DNA of 64,000 bases from Acanthopleura granulata (lineage: Eukaryota > Mollusca > Polyplacophora > Chitonida > Chitonidae), in the NCBI GenBank assembly GCA_016165875.1, contig JABBOT010000015.1:6087899-6151898 (forward strand), in the 5' to 3' direction. Position numbers and translations under genes: made by a program. Shown here piece by piece: positions 21,810 through 32,900 of the stretch. How positions within the stretch are numbered: the first letter of the stretch is position 1; every line of letters begins with the position of its first letter. The notes beneath the pieces are model-generated. The model was given only the letters and a program-made list of their open reading frames with translations. It searched no databases and was not told the origin of the DNA.

Positions 21810-22800
21810 CTCACGCCTGTAGGTAAAAGTGATAGATTTGGCATGGGAGGTGGCATTATAGAGCTAAAGACATTTCTAGACAAGTCCTGGCCTGTCGAGA
21901 AAGATTCCGGGCTTTATCCTCAGCCGCTTGTGCTCACTTTCACGTTGACCAAGTATGACCCTTCAACACAGACCACGCCTCGTCGCTCTCTCCATCAAAA
22001 ACATACCCAGAAAACACAGCCCCCAGGCCATAGCGAATGTGTTATTACAGGATGCCCTCAGCAGATTAGGCGAACTTTAGGCCATGACCTCTCTCTCTCC
22101 CTCTCCCTCTGTGTCACAAAGCTAGGCCTAAAACAGCCCCCCCCCCCCCAGCTGAATTTATTATTGTTGAATGTACTCAGCAGGCTAGGCGAACCGATGT
22201 GGCCTTGATATAGTCCCATTGTTGTGAACGAGGTACGCGGAATGCTTTTGAACTTGCCAACATTCTTGCAACATATGTTCCAGCCTTTCTACGCAGTTAA
22301 CACAATGTTAAATAGACAGCACTGAACATAAAACTGCCTTTAGTTAAATGACACGAAGCACATATTAGGAAAAAAAAAGAAATAATAAAAATAAAGCCAA
22401 GCCGATGTCATCCCTACAACGATACTCGTACTTAAGAATATATTTACATAATTTTTTTTTTACAAAACCACAGATGATTTTCTATATATTTACAGAGCTA
22501 GGTTTAAAAACTACACACACTACACTGTAATTCGTGTATAAGGAAGAAGAAATTGCTTCATGTGTCTTTGTGTATAGCTATACTCTATCTATAAAGACAC
22601 AGCACTGGGATTTTATTTATTTATTTATTTCTGTCGTTAAGTCTTTAAATTTACCAGCCTCATAAAAGCCTATGTGTGTGTGTTTATAGTTTTTTGAATT
22701 AGTCTTATACGTAGCTCAAGTCGATGTTCACGCTGCGGGAGTTGCCCACCTAAATGACCGGCTTGTGCTGAAAAACCCACTCGCCCACAGTACCAACCAG
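21810..22800. other. right flank of the Polinton
   Basis: It contains CT-rich and poly-C runs (22090-22150) and a short degenerate direct repeat (cagcagattaggcgaac and cagcaggctaggcgaac, 22060 and 22175). The element's end may lie here, but no inverted partner was found on the left. Confidence 0.35.
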
Positions 22801-22805
22801 TCATC

Positions 22806-23612
22806 GTGCCTTCCACCTTCTTGCGTTTCAGAGCGCGTTCGGCCTTTTGTAAAAATATCAGAATCACCCATAGAGCGTCACACACCTACGGAGTAGCATT
22901 CACAACTCATCTTTATCTAAGGAAGAAGATAGCGAGTAGATACTTGGGATTCTCGCGAATAGACGATGCAGAAGAGAGAGAACGAGTGACCAGAGATTTA
23001 TTAGGGGAGCGAAGGCAGCGGAACCCAAGGCCTGAAGCAGCTATAACACCAGCAGCTCCGAGAGAAATAGCAGTCGAAAGTAGAGCAAGGGGAGTTTGCA
23101 GGGCGGCGACGGGGGGAAGATTGTTCAATGACCAGGGAGGTAGATTGAGCTGGGAGGAGTGGCTGGCGATGGTTCGCCAAGAGATGGACGATAACACCAC
23201 CACACCATCACGGTCACCCTTCCCACTTGCAGTACCACTACCAAGGTCTCCAGTCTTCGCCGCCGCCACCACAATAAGCACCCAGCAGTCAACACCGACG
23301 ACAGCCTCGCCGCCAGCACATGACGAGGATCATGCAGGTGATAGCTGTGATACATCGCCAAGGCCAAGGATCCTACTCCGGCAGGTCGGCGTATCATATG
23401 CTTGGACGCTAACCCCCAACGCCTGCACGTCTCCATACCACGACGCTGGTGTGCTGGATCTGCGCCAAACACCCGACACAACGCCTGCCGAGAGGACATC
23501 AGGAGGAAATTTGTCATATTCTTCTAGCACGGTACAGGCAACTGCGAATGGCAGATTCCTACAGTCCTTTTCAGGGTTAACCATGTCTTCCGACAGAGAA
23601 TTTTCAATCTGA
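22806..23612 (+). CDS. unrecognised Ser/Thr/Pro/Ala-rich 268-codon open frame
   Basis: This is the longest open frame in the window outside the tandem repeats. It has an Arg/Glu-rich part (RIDDAEERERVTRDLLGERR, residues about 50-70), an acidic/aromatic patch (LSWEEWLAMVRQEMDD) and a long disordered Ser/Thr/Pro-rich half. Base composition is clearly richer in G+C than the flanks, which supports a coding past. TTTATCTAAG at 22912-22921 could be an acceptor, making this the last exon of a spliced gene. It lies about 1 kb to the right of the last Polinton gene remnant and may belong to that element. No family was recognised. Confidence 0.35.
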   Translation: MPSTFLRFRARSAFCKNIRITHRASHTYGVAFTTHLYLRKKIASRYLGFSRIDDAEERERVTRDLLGERRQRNPRPEAAITPAAPREIAVESRARGVCRAATGGRLFNDQGGRLSWEEWLAMVRQEMDDNTTTPSRSPFPLAVPLPRSPVFAAATTISTQQSTPTTASPPAHDEDHAGDSCDTSPRPRILLRQVGVSYAWTLTPNACTSPYHDAGVLDLRQTPDTTPAERTSGGNLSYSSSTVQATANGRFLQSFSGLTMSSDREFSI

Positions 23613-24605
23613 ACACAGTCTCTGTCTCTATGTATGTATGTTTTTTTTTCTGTGGTTGTCCATTGTGTATGAGTGTGAATGACTGTGAATATGCATATAA
23701 CCTGACAGTCAGTCAGCCCGAAACATACGATTTTTTATGTTTATCTTTAAAGGTGTACTCAACCGGTTGTATTCTTGACATATCGGACACACAGCCGAAT
23801 ATAACTCGCTAGATTTTTGTGTTATAATTTTTTCTTTTCAAGACCGACAGGCCGAGTTTCATGGCGCATGGTATTCTCTACTCGCATATTTGCTCATGTT
23901 GTCCCCCTATTGTATGATGTCATACTCACGTTATGCGATTTTGCGCAGTAATCAACAGTGCGAAAGAGACACCGAATTACGATCGGATTAGTTTTCTTGC
24001 CTTCCCATGGGACCTCTAGATTCTGGCTAGAGTAAGCGGTACGGACTGTTTTACCATTTGCAAGCTAAGCTTATGCTGTTGTTGAACTCCAGTTACTTGT
24101 ACCTAAATAATACCTGTGTACTTTTCAAGGTAAATGTACATAGTTATATAAATCAACTGAATTGTATAGTTTATTGTAGTGTAGTTACTTTGCAGCGTCG
24201 TTGATCTATTGTTGTGTTAAGTTAGTCGAATCTTGTTGATTTCATTGTCAAACTAACCAAGGCTGTTTTCCTCTCTTACCCTGGTCTCTGAGTTGCCCAA
24301 GAGGCATCTATAGAAAAGGAATGTTCTTAACTTCCCTAGAATGTTGATAACCTTATCACGGTCCTGTGTAAATATCTGTTGATTTACATGTACAGTAACG
24401 TTTCATTCAGAGCAAATGCAATCATCCATAACAACAAGAACTAAGAATAAAATTTAAACAGTTAGACAGTTATTTCACATCGATATTTCTTTACTGGGCA
24501 AATACAACAACCACTTAATAATGTCACATATTAAATGAGTGCTCAATGAAAACACTCCCCGCACCACTAACGGTGTTAAACCGTTGTCGTTATTACCCCC
24601 ACAAT

Positions 24606-25920
24606 CTACACAGTCCTCCCGCTTGCACCCGCGGTAAGGTTTGTAACTGGGGTAAGGAGGCTGCAGGCGTTAGCATGTGGGTTACCCTCCCTGTATTGGA
24701 TGTCGAAGTCATAGGTGTCCAGAACAGAAACCCATCTGGCTATCATACCTTCTCGATTTTTAAAAGTCTTCAGCCACGTCAACGAAGCATGATCCGACGT
24801 CACAACAAAATGTCGTCCCCGAAGATAATGTAGGAAATGCTTAATAAACGTAACCGCCGCCGATAACTCCTGTTTGGTTATGCAGTACCCTCCCTGCTCA
24901 CCCTCAAGCCCTGTGATAATACTGCCCCTATCCCAGTAGCACTGACATCGGTATCCAGAGCAAACTCACCCTCGGCGGTTGGGTACGCAAGAACTGGAGC
25001 AGAAATCAGAAGATTTTTCAACATTTGAAATGCGATGGCACTCTTCACCACGTTGGAATTTGACATCCTTTCGTCTAAGGCCGGAAATGCGAACAGCCAC
25101 CGTAGCAAAATCAGGCATAAACCTCCGGTAATACCCCACCAATCCAAGGAGTCCCCGAACCTCACTCACATTCGTTCGTGCCGGCCACAGGGCAAGCGCT
25201 TTAATTTTATTTGGATCACATTTGATACCCTCACCAGAGACCACCAGAGATGCACCACTTCTCGTTGGAACAGCGAACACTTATTGGGCTTGCGCTGTTA
25301 AGTTACTCCTTCTCATCCGAGTGAAAGTCATGTATAAAATTTTCTTCAAAACATGCCTTCAAAAACCAGCACGTCGTCCAAGCAACACAGGCAGCGATCC
25401 CACTGCAGCCCCTGTAGGATTAAATCCATTATTCTTTCAAAGCTAGCGACTCCATTACAAAGCCCAAACGGTCTTCTCATCCATTTCACATTGCCAATAC
25501 CCAGAGACACGATCTAATGTGGAGATTCTTGGTACGGGATAGGCGTATTTCACTGTTTCAGAGTTCAGTCGCCTACAATCAACACAGTATTTTGTTGAGC
25601 CATCCTTTTTAGCGACTAACAACAGTTGGGATTACCAAGAACTACTGCTTGGTTCGATGGCGTCGTCCTTCAACATATTATCTAGTTCGGTTTAAATGAT
25701 CTTACGCGTTCCCAAAGCGTGGAGGAACCTTGTATGGCTTCTCATTACCAAAAATCCGTTGGGAATCGACTGCTGACCACCTCCGAGCCCTGATTTCTCA
25801 TGGACAAGCTATTCCCCGCTCCGTGGGGTCGACGCGTTTGTTTAGAACCACTGTCAAATCTGTATAGCTGCTTAACTGCTCTTCGGTTAACTCGCTAAGT
25901 AGCTTTTGGGCGTCATCACA
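24606..25920 (-). pseudogene. Ty3/gypsy retrotransposon pol fragment (reverse transcriptase to RNase H)
   Basis: Minus-strand segments in gypsy order: LSELTEEQLSSYTDL (about 25865-25910), [20 protein letters not shown] and a catalytic-site CLDDVLVF (about 25370-25480), GIKCDPNKIKALALWPA (about 25175-25225), SEVRGLLGLVGYYRRFMPDF (about 25110-25170), LAYPTAEGEFALDTDVSATG (about 24930-24990) and the RNase H end SDHASLTWLKTFKNREGMIARW (24735-24800). Several stops and frame changes plus an internal deletion between RT motifs show decay. Gag, protease, integrase and LTRs were not found, so this is a fragment. Confidence 0.75.
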
Positions 25921-26993
25921 CAGTTACATGTGTAACCTTTGTGTCTTTTCGGTTGCAGCCCCAAAAATAAGTATACAAGTTAACCGATGTACACTTACGA
26001 AAAGTACAGAAAACATTAAGGAAAATAAAAAGACGTGGTCCTGTCTGCAGGTCTCTCTCCCGGTGTGCCCTCAAAATCTCAGATATTGAAGTTATGTACT
26101 TTGTTATATTTATTGGGTATAAAGAGCGTTCGGACGATTCTGCCACCTGTGGGCTGGTGTGAAAGTATGTTCGCTTGAATCAATCTTAGTGACAAAAAAT
26201 CTCATCGCTCCGTAGATTAGCACTACTAATGGGCCTACATGTACTGGTAAAGTGTCTTGTTACTTCGCTTAATTGGCCGTGGATATTGTCATGGGAGGTT
26301 GGCTATCAGACTCTCTAAATATAAAGCGAGAGCTTGAAACAGACTAAAGATCCTGGGGATCTCCTGACCGGATCACTCGTAATATCACGCAGATTAAATA
26401 CAATATCTTGATAATCCGAAATGTTCATAAATCATCCACAATATGTATATTGTAGTTCAAGTATACATTGGTATGTTTCTGGTGGAATAATTTTTTGTGT
26501 GGAATTATATTCGTTTCTCAAAATGGGAAAGGTTAGCATTGGTTAATGAGGACGTACTGAGCTGGTGGAAACCGACGTTGACGTTTATCCATGCGGTACA
26601 ATATTTAAGTACGTAATTTAGCAGTGCTACCTTTCTAAACCACCGGGTAAACAAAGGCATCTGATACATCTGGTACCTTTGTCTTTAGCTTTTCATTACG
26701 CTAATGGATGCAGTACAAGCAGCGTTTTATTTCAGTTTCGACTTCTCTGCCCCCCGGTTCTATTTGTTTCATCTGTAGCTTCAAAATAAATTGCCAGCAG
26801 ACAAAGCAGAAAGTTGTAATGGGGGTAATATTAGATGGAATGAATACAAAGTGCTTCTCCTGAACATAGAATCAAACAGAAATATGATTTGATAACAATA
26901 GATTGGCAAATGACCATAGGGTACATTCCGTTAATGTATGAAAGACACAGGTATATTCACAGACAAATCAACAAACATCCCAGAAGGATCAAG
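25921..26993. other. upstream region of the chymotrypsin-like gene
   Basis: The promoter should lie here. No convincing TATA box or initiator was singled out. The 5' untranslated part near 26940-26993 is A-rich (cagacaaatcaacaaacatc). Confidence 0.35.
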
Positions 26994-29900
26994 ATGGTTT
27001 TCGCACTGCTCCTCTGCAGCCTTTTAGCCATTGCTGCGGGTAAGTATAACTTTTAAAGTATTACTATATCTTTAGCAATTTATCGATTATATTGGTGTCT
27101 AAGGCCGTACCCCTAGCTTACTTGAGTGTCTAGTGACTATTTTACACCTCTGATCAGATTTATGAGTCGAGCAAAGTGTCAATCTCTTCATCTTGCCTGC
27201 TGCCTGATATCCTTCTGACACAAACCCGCGGCGTAAACCTCTGCCTCTTGACTGGTGCCTGTCATCCCCCACAAACCCGTGAAGTAAACGCCTGCCTCTT
27301 GCGTGGTACCTGACACCCTCGTGACACAAACCCATAGTGTGAGCCTCTGCCTCTGGCTTGGTGCCTGAAATCCCCCTGACACAAACCGGAGGTGTAAACC
27401 TCTGCCTCTTGCTTTGTGCCTGACACCTCTCTGACACAAACTCATGGTGTAAAGCAGCTGATACGAGATTTGAACACACGTCCTCTTGTTTTAATCTCCG
27501 TAGCTCAGTTAGTTAGCGCTCTAGCGCAGTGTAATGACCCAGAAGCTTTTCAACTATGCGGTCGCTGTGAGTTCAAATCCAGCTCATGCTGGCCTCCTCT
27601 CCGGCTGTACGTGGGATTGTGGAGTATAACACCAATGAAACTAAATAAATCTTCTTTCAAAGACCACTCGTTTCCGATGGTTTTTTCAATGTATTACATG
27701 TTCGTTTAACGCCAAGATATGGCTGAAACATTGGCGATGAGGCGTTAAGCCATTATCATTCATTCATTCATGTCCGTTTACACGTATGATACTTGCAGTA
27801 TTAGTGGTATCTAACGCCAGTAAGGCGTGGTGTTTTATTACCATTTAAATATCTATTAAAAGTCATATACATTATAGTAGGTGGCAGCTGCTGAGAACAT
27901 AGTGTATGACAGTCCCTGATGACAAAGTGTATAACAGTCTCTGATGACATAGTGTATGACAGTCCTTGAGGTCATTGTGTAGGGCAGTTTCTGAGAACGC
28001 AGTGTAGACATACCCTGATGAAGTAGTGATGAGGGTTTCGCAGGACATGGAACAGGACAATCTCTGAGGACATAGTGTGTAACAGCCTCTGATGACAGTG
28101 TATGACAGCCCCTGTGGACATGTGTATGACAGTCTCTGATGACACATTGTATAACAGACTCTGTTGACATAGTTTATGACAGTCTCTGCAGACAAAGAGT
28201 ATGACACAGTGTATGACTGCTTCTGTTGACATGGTGTATGGCAGTCTCTGATGATAAAGTGTATGACAGCCTCTAAGGACAGAGCAGGACAGTCTCTAAG
28301 AACATAATGTACGACAGCCTCTGATGACAGTGTGTGACAGTTGTAAGGGTACCACTATCGGAGAGGAAAAATTACAAACAAATGGCTTGTTCAACTCCCA
28401 GACAGTGATACATTCCTTACACAAGATCAAACAAAGAAAAACGAAGAGGCTAGACTAAGTTCAATATATATTTGAATAAAATAGACAAATAGTACAACTG
28501 AAAATCGTAAACAAAAGAATACAGATAATTACACAAATATATAGTTTCTTACTGGTGACATCGTCCAAATCCGGGTGGAATATTCCGGCTTCCAAAGGCA
28601 AGTCAGCCCACGTAAATATAGAATCCACAATTATGGGGAATTCACAAATCGAAGGATGACAGTCCTGCAGTGACGAACAGCAAAGGGCATGATACGCCGA
28701 CTTTGATATATATCCAACTCCCCGGCAAGGTGCAACTTTCCTGGGCAGACCGGTTGACAATAGCGTCCGGGATGCCGAGATGGCGATGAAATGTATGTAA
28801 TCGCTACAAAGAGACAATGAGCCATAGAATCTCCAAAAAAATGGAGTACAAAATGACCTATGTCAAATGGCACGAAAACCGATAACTCCAAATCCCACAA
28901 ATCCTTCAACGTGAACTAGAGTCAAAGACTGCTATCGGTTGGACTTAAGAAAAATGACTGCGAACTTAACAACTTCGTTATTCTCATATTTATAGACAAA
29001 CGCAAAGAAAATTCTGGATGGTTTGTGCGTAAACATGTTTACAATATGGGTACACCTTTCCAGAATGTACGCTCTATGTACAATGGCACGAAACTCATGA
29101 ACACAGAATCTTCGAGAACTCGCGACTGAATTCCGGTGCGGGCTATCATCTACACAGAGAAAATTAGCGTGAAAACAAATAAAAAATACAATCCAATACT
29201 TAAAGACGAGGTTCCCAACATAGTCTCTGTTGTCATAGCGTATGACAGTCTGTGCGGACATCGTGCAGAACAGTCTGTAAGGATATGGTGTTCGACAGCC
29301 TCTGAGAATATAGTGCAGGACAGTCTCTAAAGACATAGTGCAAGGCCGTCTCTGAAGACATAGTGCAAGACCGCCTTTGAGGAAAAGTGCAGGACAGCCT
29401 CTGATGACATAATGTATAACAGACTGTTGACATAGTGTATGACTGTCTCTGCGAACAAATTCTGCTGACATAGTATATGACAGTCTCTGCTGACATAGCG
29501 TATGACAGTTTCTGTTGACAGTATATGACAGCCTCTGATGACATAGTGTGTGATAGCCGAGAGGCTATAGTGTATGAGAGCCTTTGAGGACATAGTGTAA
29601 CACATGCTCTGAGGACAGTGAATGAGAGTCTCTGAGGACATAGTGTATGGCAGTCTCTGAGAACATGGAAGAGGACTGTGAGTGAGGACATAGTGTATGA
29701 CAGTCTTTGAGGACATATTTCTGGACAGTCTTTGAGGACATAGTGCAGGAGAGTCTCTGAGGATGTGGTGTATGATAGTTCCTGATGACATACAATATTA
29801 CAGGCTCTGCGGACAAAGTGTATGACGGCCTCTGTTGACATAGTGCATGACACGCTGATGACAGATCCTGTTGACATAATATATAACAGTCTCTGAGGAC

Positions 29901-32900
29901 ATTGTGTAGGACAGCCTCTGAGAACATTGTGTGTGACAGTCTCTGAGGTCTTAGAGTATTTTAATCTCTGATGCCATATTGTATAACAGATTCTCTTGAC
30001 AAAGTGTATGAGAGTCTCTGCGGAGAAAGTGTATGAGAGTCTGTTGAGAGAATGCATGACAGTTTCTGTTGGCATAGTTCATGACAGCCTGATGGCATAG
30101 TGCGTGACAGTTACTTTTTTGTATGGCAGTCTCCGAGGACATATTGTAGGGCAGGCTTTGCGGGCACAGTGTATGAAAGTCTCTCATGACAGAGTGTATG
30201 ACAGCCTCTGCGGACGTCGTGTATAACAGCCTCTGAGGACATAGTGTATGACAGTTTCTGTTGACGTAATGTATGACAGTCTCTGCGGAGACGTAGTGTC
30301 ACACAGTCGCTGTAAAACAGGGCATAGTGCATAACAGTCTCATAGTGGTGACATAGTGTATGATAGCTTCTGATGATATAGTGTGTGACAGTCTCTGTTA
30401 TCATAGTGTTTGTCAGTCTGTGCGGACGTTGTGCAGAACAGTCTCCAAGCATGTAGTGCATGACAGTCTCTGAAGTCGTAGTCCAGGGCAATCTCTGAGG
30501 AAATATTGCAGTTAGTCTCTGAAGACATAGTGCAGGACAGTGTCTGAGGAAATAGTTCAGGACAATCTCTGATGGAGTAGCGTGTAACAGTGTCTGAGGA
30601 AATGGTGTGTAACAGACTCTGATAACATAGTGAATGACAGTCTTTGAGGGCATAGTGTATGGCAATCTCTGAGGACGTAGCTTATGATAGTCTCTGATGA
30701 CATATTGTATAAGAGAATCTGCTGACATAGTGTATAACAATCTCTGAGCAGGTTTTGTATGACAATCTCTGGTGACATATTGCACAACAGACTTTATTGA
30801 CATAGTGTATGACACTGTCTGCGGAGAAAGTTTATAACGGCCTCTGTTGACATAGCTTATCACAGTTTTTGTTGACATAGTGTATGCCATCTTGATAATA
30901 TGGTGTATAACAGTCTCCGCTGACCTTGTGCATGAGTGTCTGTGACGACAAAGCGCATGACAGCCTCCGGGAGCATAGTGACTGACAGTCTCTGAGGACG
31001 TAGTGTATGACATTGTCTGATGATAGAATGTATGACAGCATCTGAGGACATAGTGTATGGTAGCCTCTGTTGACAAAAAGTGATTGTCTCTGTTGACATG
31101 GTGTGCGACAGCCTCTGTTGACTTAGTGTATGACAGTATCTATTGACATAGTGTTGACATGGTGTACGACAGCTCTGATGACATAGTGGATGACTGTCTT
31201 TCTTGACATATTGCATGACAGCCTTTGTTGACGCAGTGTATGAAGTCTCTGAAGACATACTATATGACAGTCTCAGAGGACATAGCGCATAACACCGTCT
31301 GATGACATAGTTAATGACAGTCTCTGATGACATAGTGTATGGCAGTCTGTGAGGACAAATTGTATGACTCTCTCTGAGGACATGTCTTTGATGACGTAGC
31401 GTATAATAGTCTCTGTTGACATAGTGTATGACAGTCTCTATGGAGAAAGTGTATGACAGTCTGTGTTGACGTAGTGTATGACAGTTTGTGTTGGCATATT
31501 GTGTGACGGTTTGTGGGGACGAAATGTAGGAAAACCTCTGATGACATAGTGTATGACAGTTTCTGATGATATAGTGTATGACAGCCGTTGATAACATAAT
31601 GTATGGTCGTGTCTGAGGACATGAGTTCTGATGAAATTGTATGAGTATATGAGGACATAGAGCATGACACTTTCTGCTGACATAGCGTAAGGCAGTTCCT
31701 GTTGACATAGTGCATGACAGTCTCTGAGGACATAGTGTATAATCACCCAGCGGCATACTAGAACAAGGGTGTACAGCACACTAAACACTCAGGGCACATT
31801 GTTAATGATATTCATTTTGTCCTCACAGCTAACTCCGCTCGTCTGGATAATGGCACAGCGCCATTCCAGAAGCACGGCGTACAGGACATTGTAAATGGGG
31901 AAGATTCCAAGTTCGGATACAACAACTACATGCTGTCTTTACAAGAAGGAAATAATCACAAATGCGGCGCAGTGTTGATAAGTGCCACGAGAGCCCTGAC
32001 TGCCGCACACTGCTTACAGAAAGTAAGTAAACCATACGACTGATTGAATAAAACATTCTGAAGAAATGTGTCTAAGGCAGTCTTTGCTGTTTGTCACTGT
32101 TGTCAACTATCTGGCCACACATCGGACAAATGTAATGTCTATTTGATTTATTTATTTGATTGGTGTTTTACGCCGTACTCAAGAATATTTCACTTATACG
32201 ACGGCTGCCAGCATTATGGTTTGAGGAAACCGGGCACGGCCCGGAGAAAACCCAAGACCATCCGCAGGTTGCTGGCAGATCTTCCTACGTACGGCCAGAG
32301 AGGAAGCCAGCATGAGCTGAACTTGAACTCACAGCGATCCCATTGCTGGGAGGCTTCGGGTCATTGCGCTGCGATAGCACGTTAAGACAAATGTAATAAG
32401 CCCAGTGGCTAAAGCGGTTATGACGTATAATTGTTGAACAGTGGCAGTGAATGCTCAGTGTTTATGTTCACAATATAGCAAAGAATGAACAAAACAAACT
32501 TAGTAACGGTTTAGGTTTCGGCCTCATTTGCCTATTTGAAATGGACAGAGGGAGTAGCTCCCAGTAATTTAACACAAGTTGGCTTATGTACACCAAAGAG
32601 CAAATGTTCACGTTATTTTAGACTAATAGTCTGCAGTTATTTGTCATAAGGCAACAACTTCAGAAAACGTTGTAATATCTCTGTAAAAACATTAACGGTA
32701 TACCCTATGTGTCTTGATCCTGAGAACACTTCTTATAGCAGTAGCCTACAGTATCTCGTAAGTTATCTATTACCTTACTGGGTTGTAGTTGTAATCGTGC
32801 TGATATATATATCAATGGATGAACTTCAGCATTACTTCAAATAAAACATCATTAACAGTGTAACATTTATGGCAATCAATTTCTTAATAATACGGACACT

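Noticed and set aside
21561..22208. 215-codon + frame
   Set aside because: Its first part is the complement of the PC4-like Polinton gene, and the rest is CT-rich low complexity.
27880..31745. Possible CRISPR-like array
   Set aside because: Units are directly tandem with no spacers, are degenerate, and lie inside an intron of an animal gene.
29233..31788. Several 120-321 codon open frames on the minus strand that look like a Cys/Tyr/His-rich protein family
   Set aside because: They are all read-through of a 25-bp satellite with no stop in any frame. Frames switch at random indels and there is no conserved start or domain.
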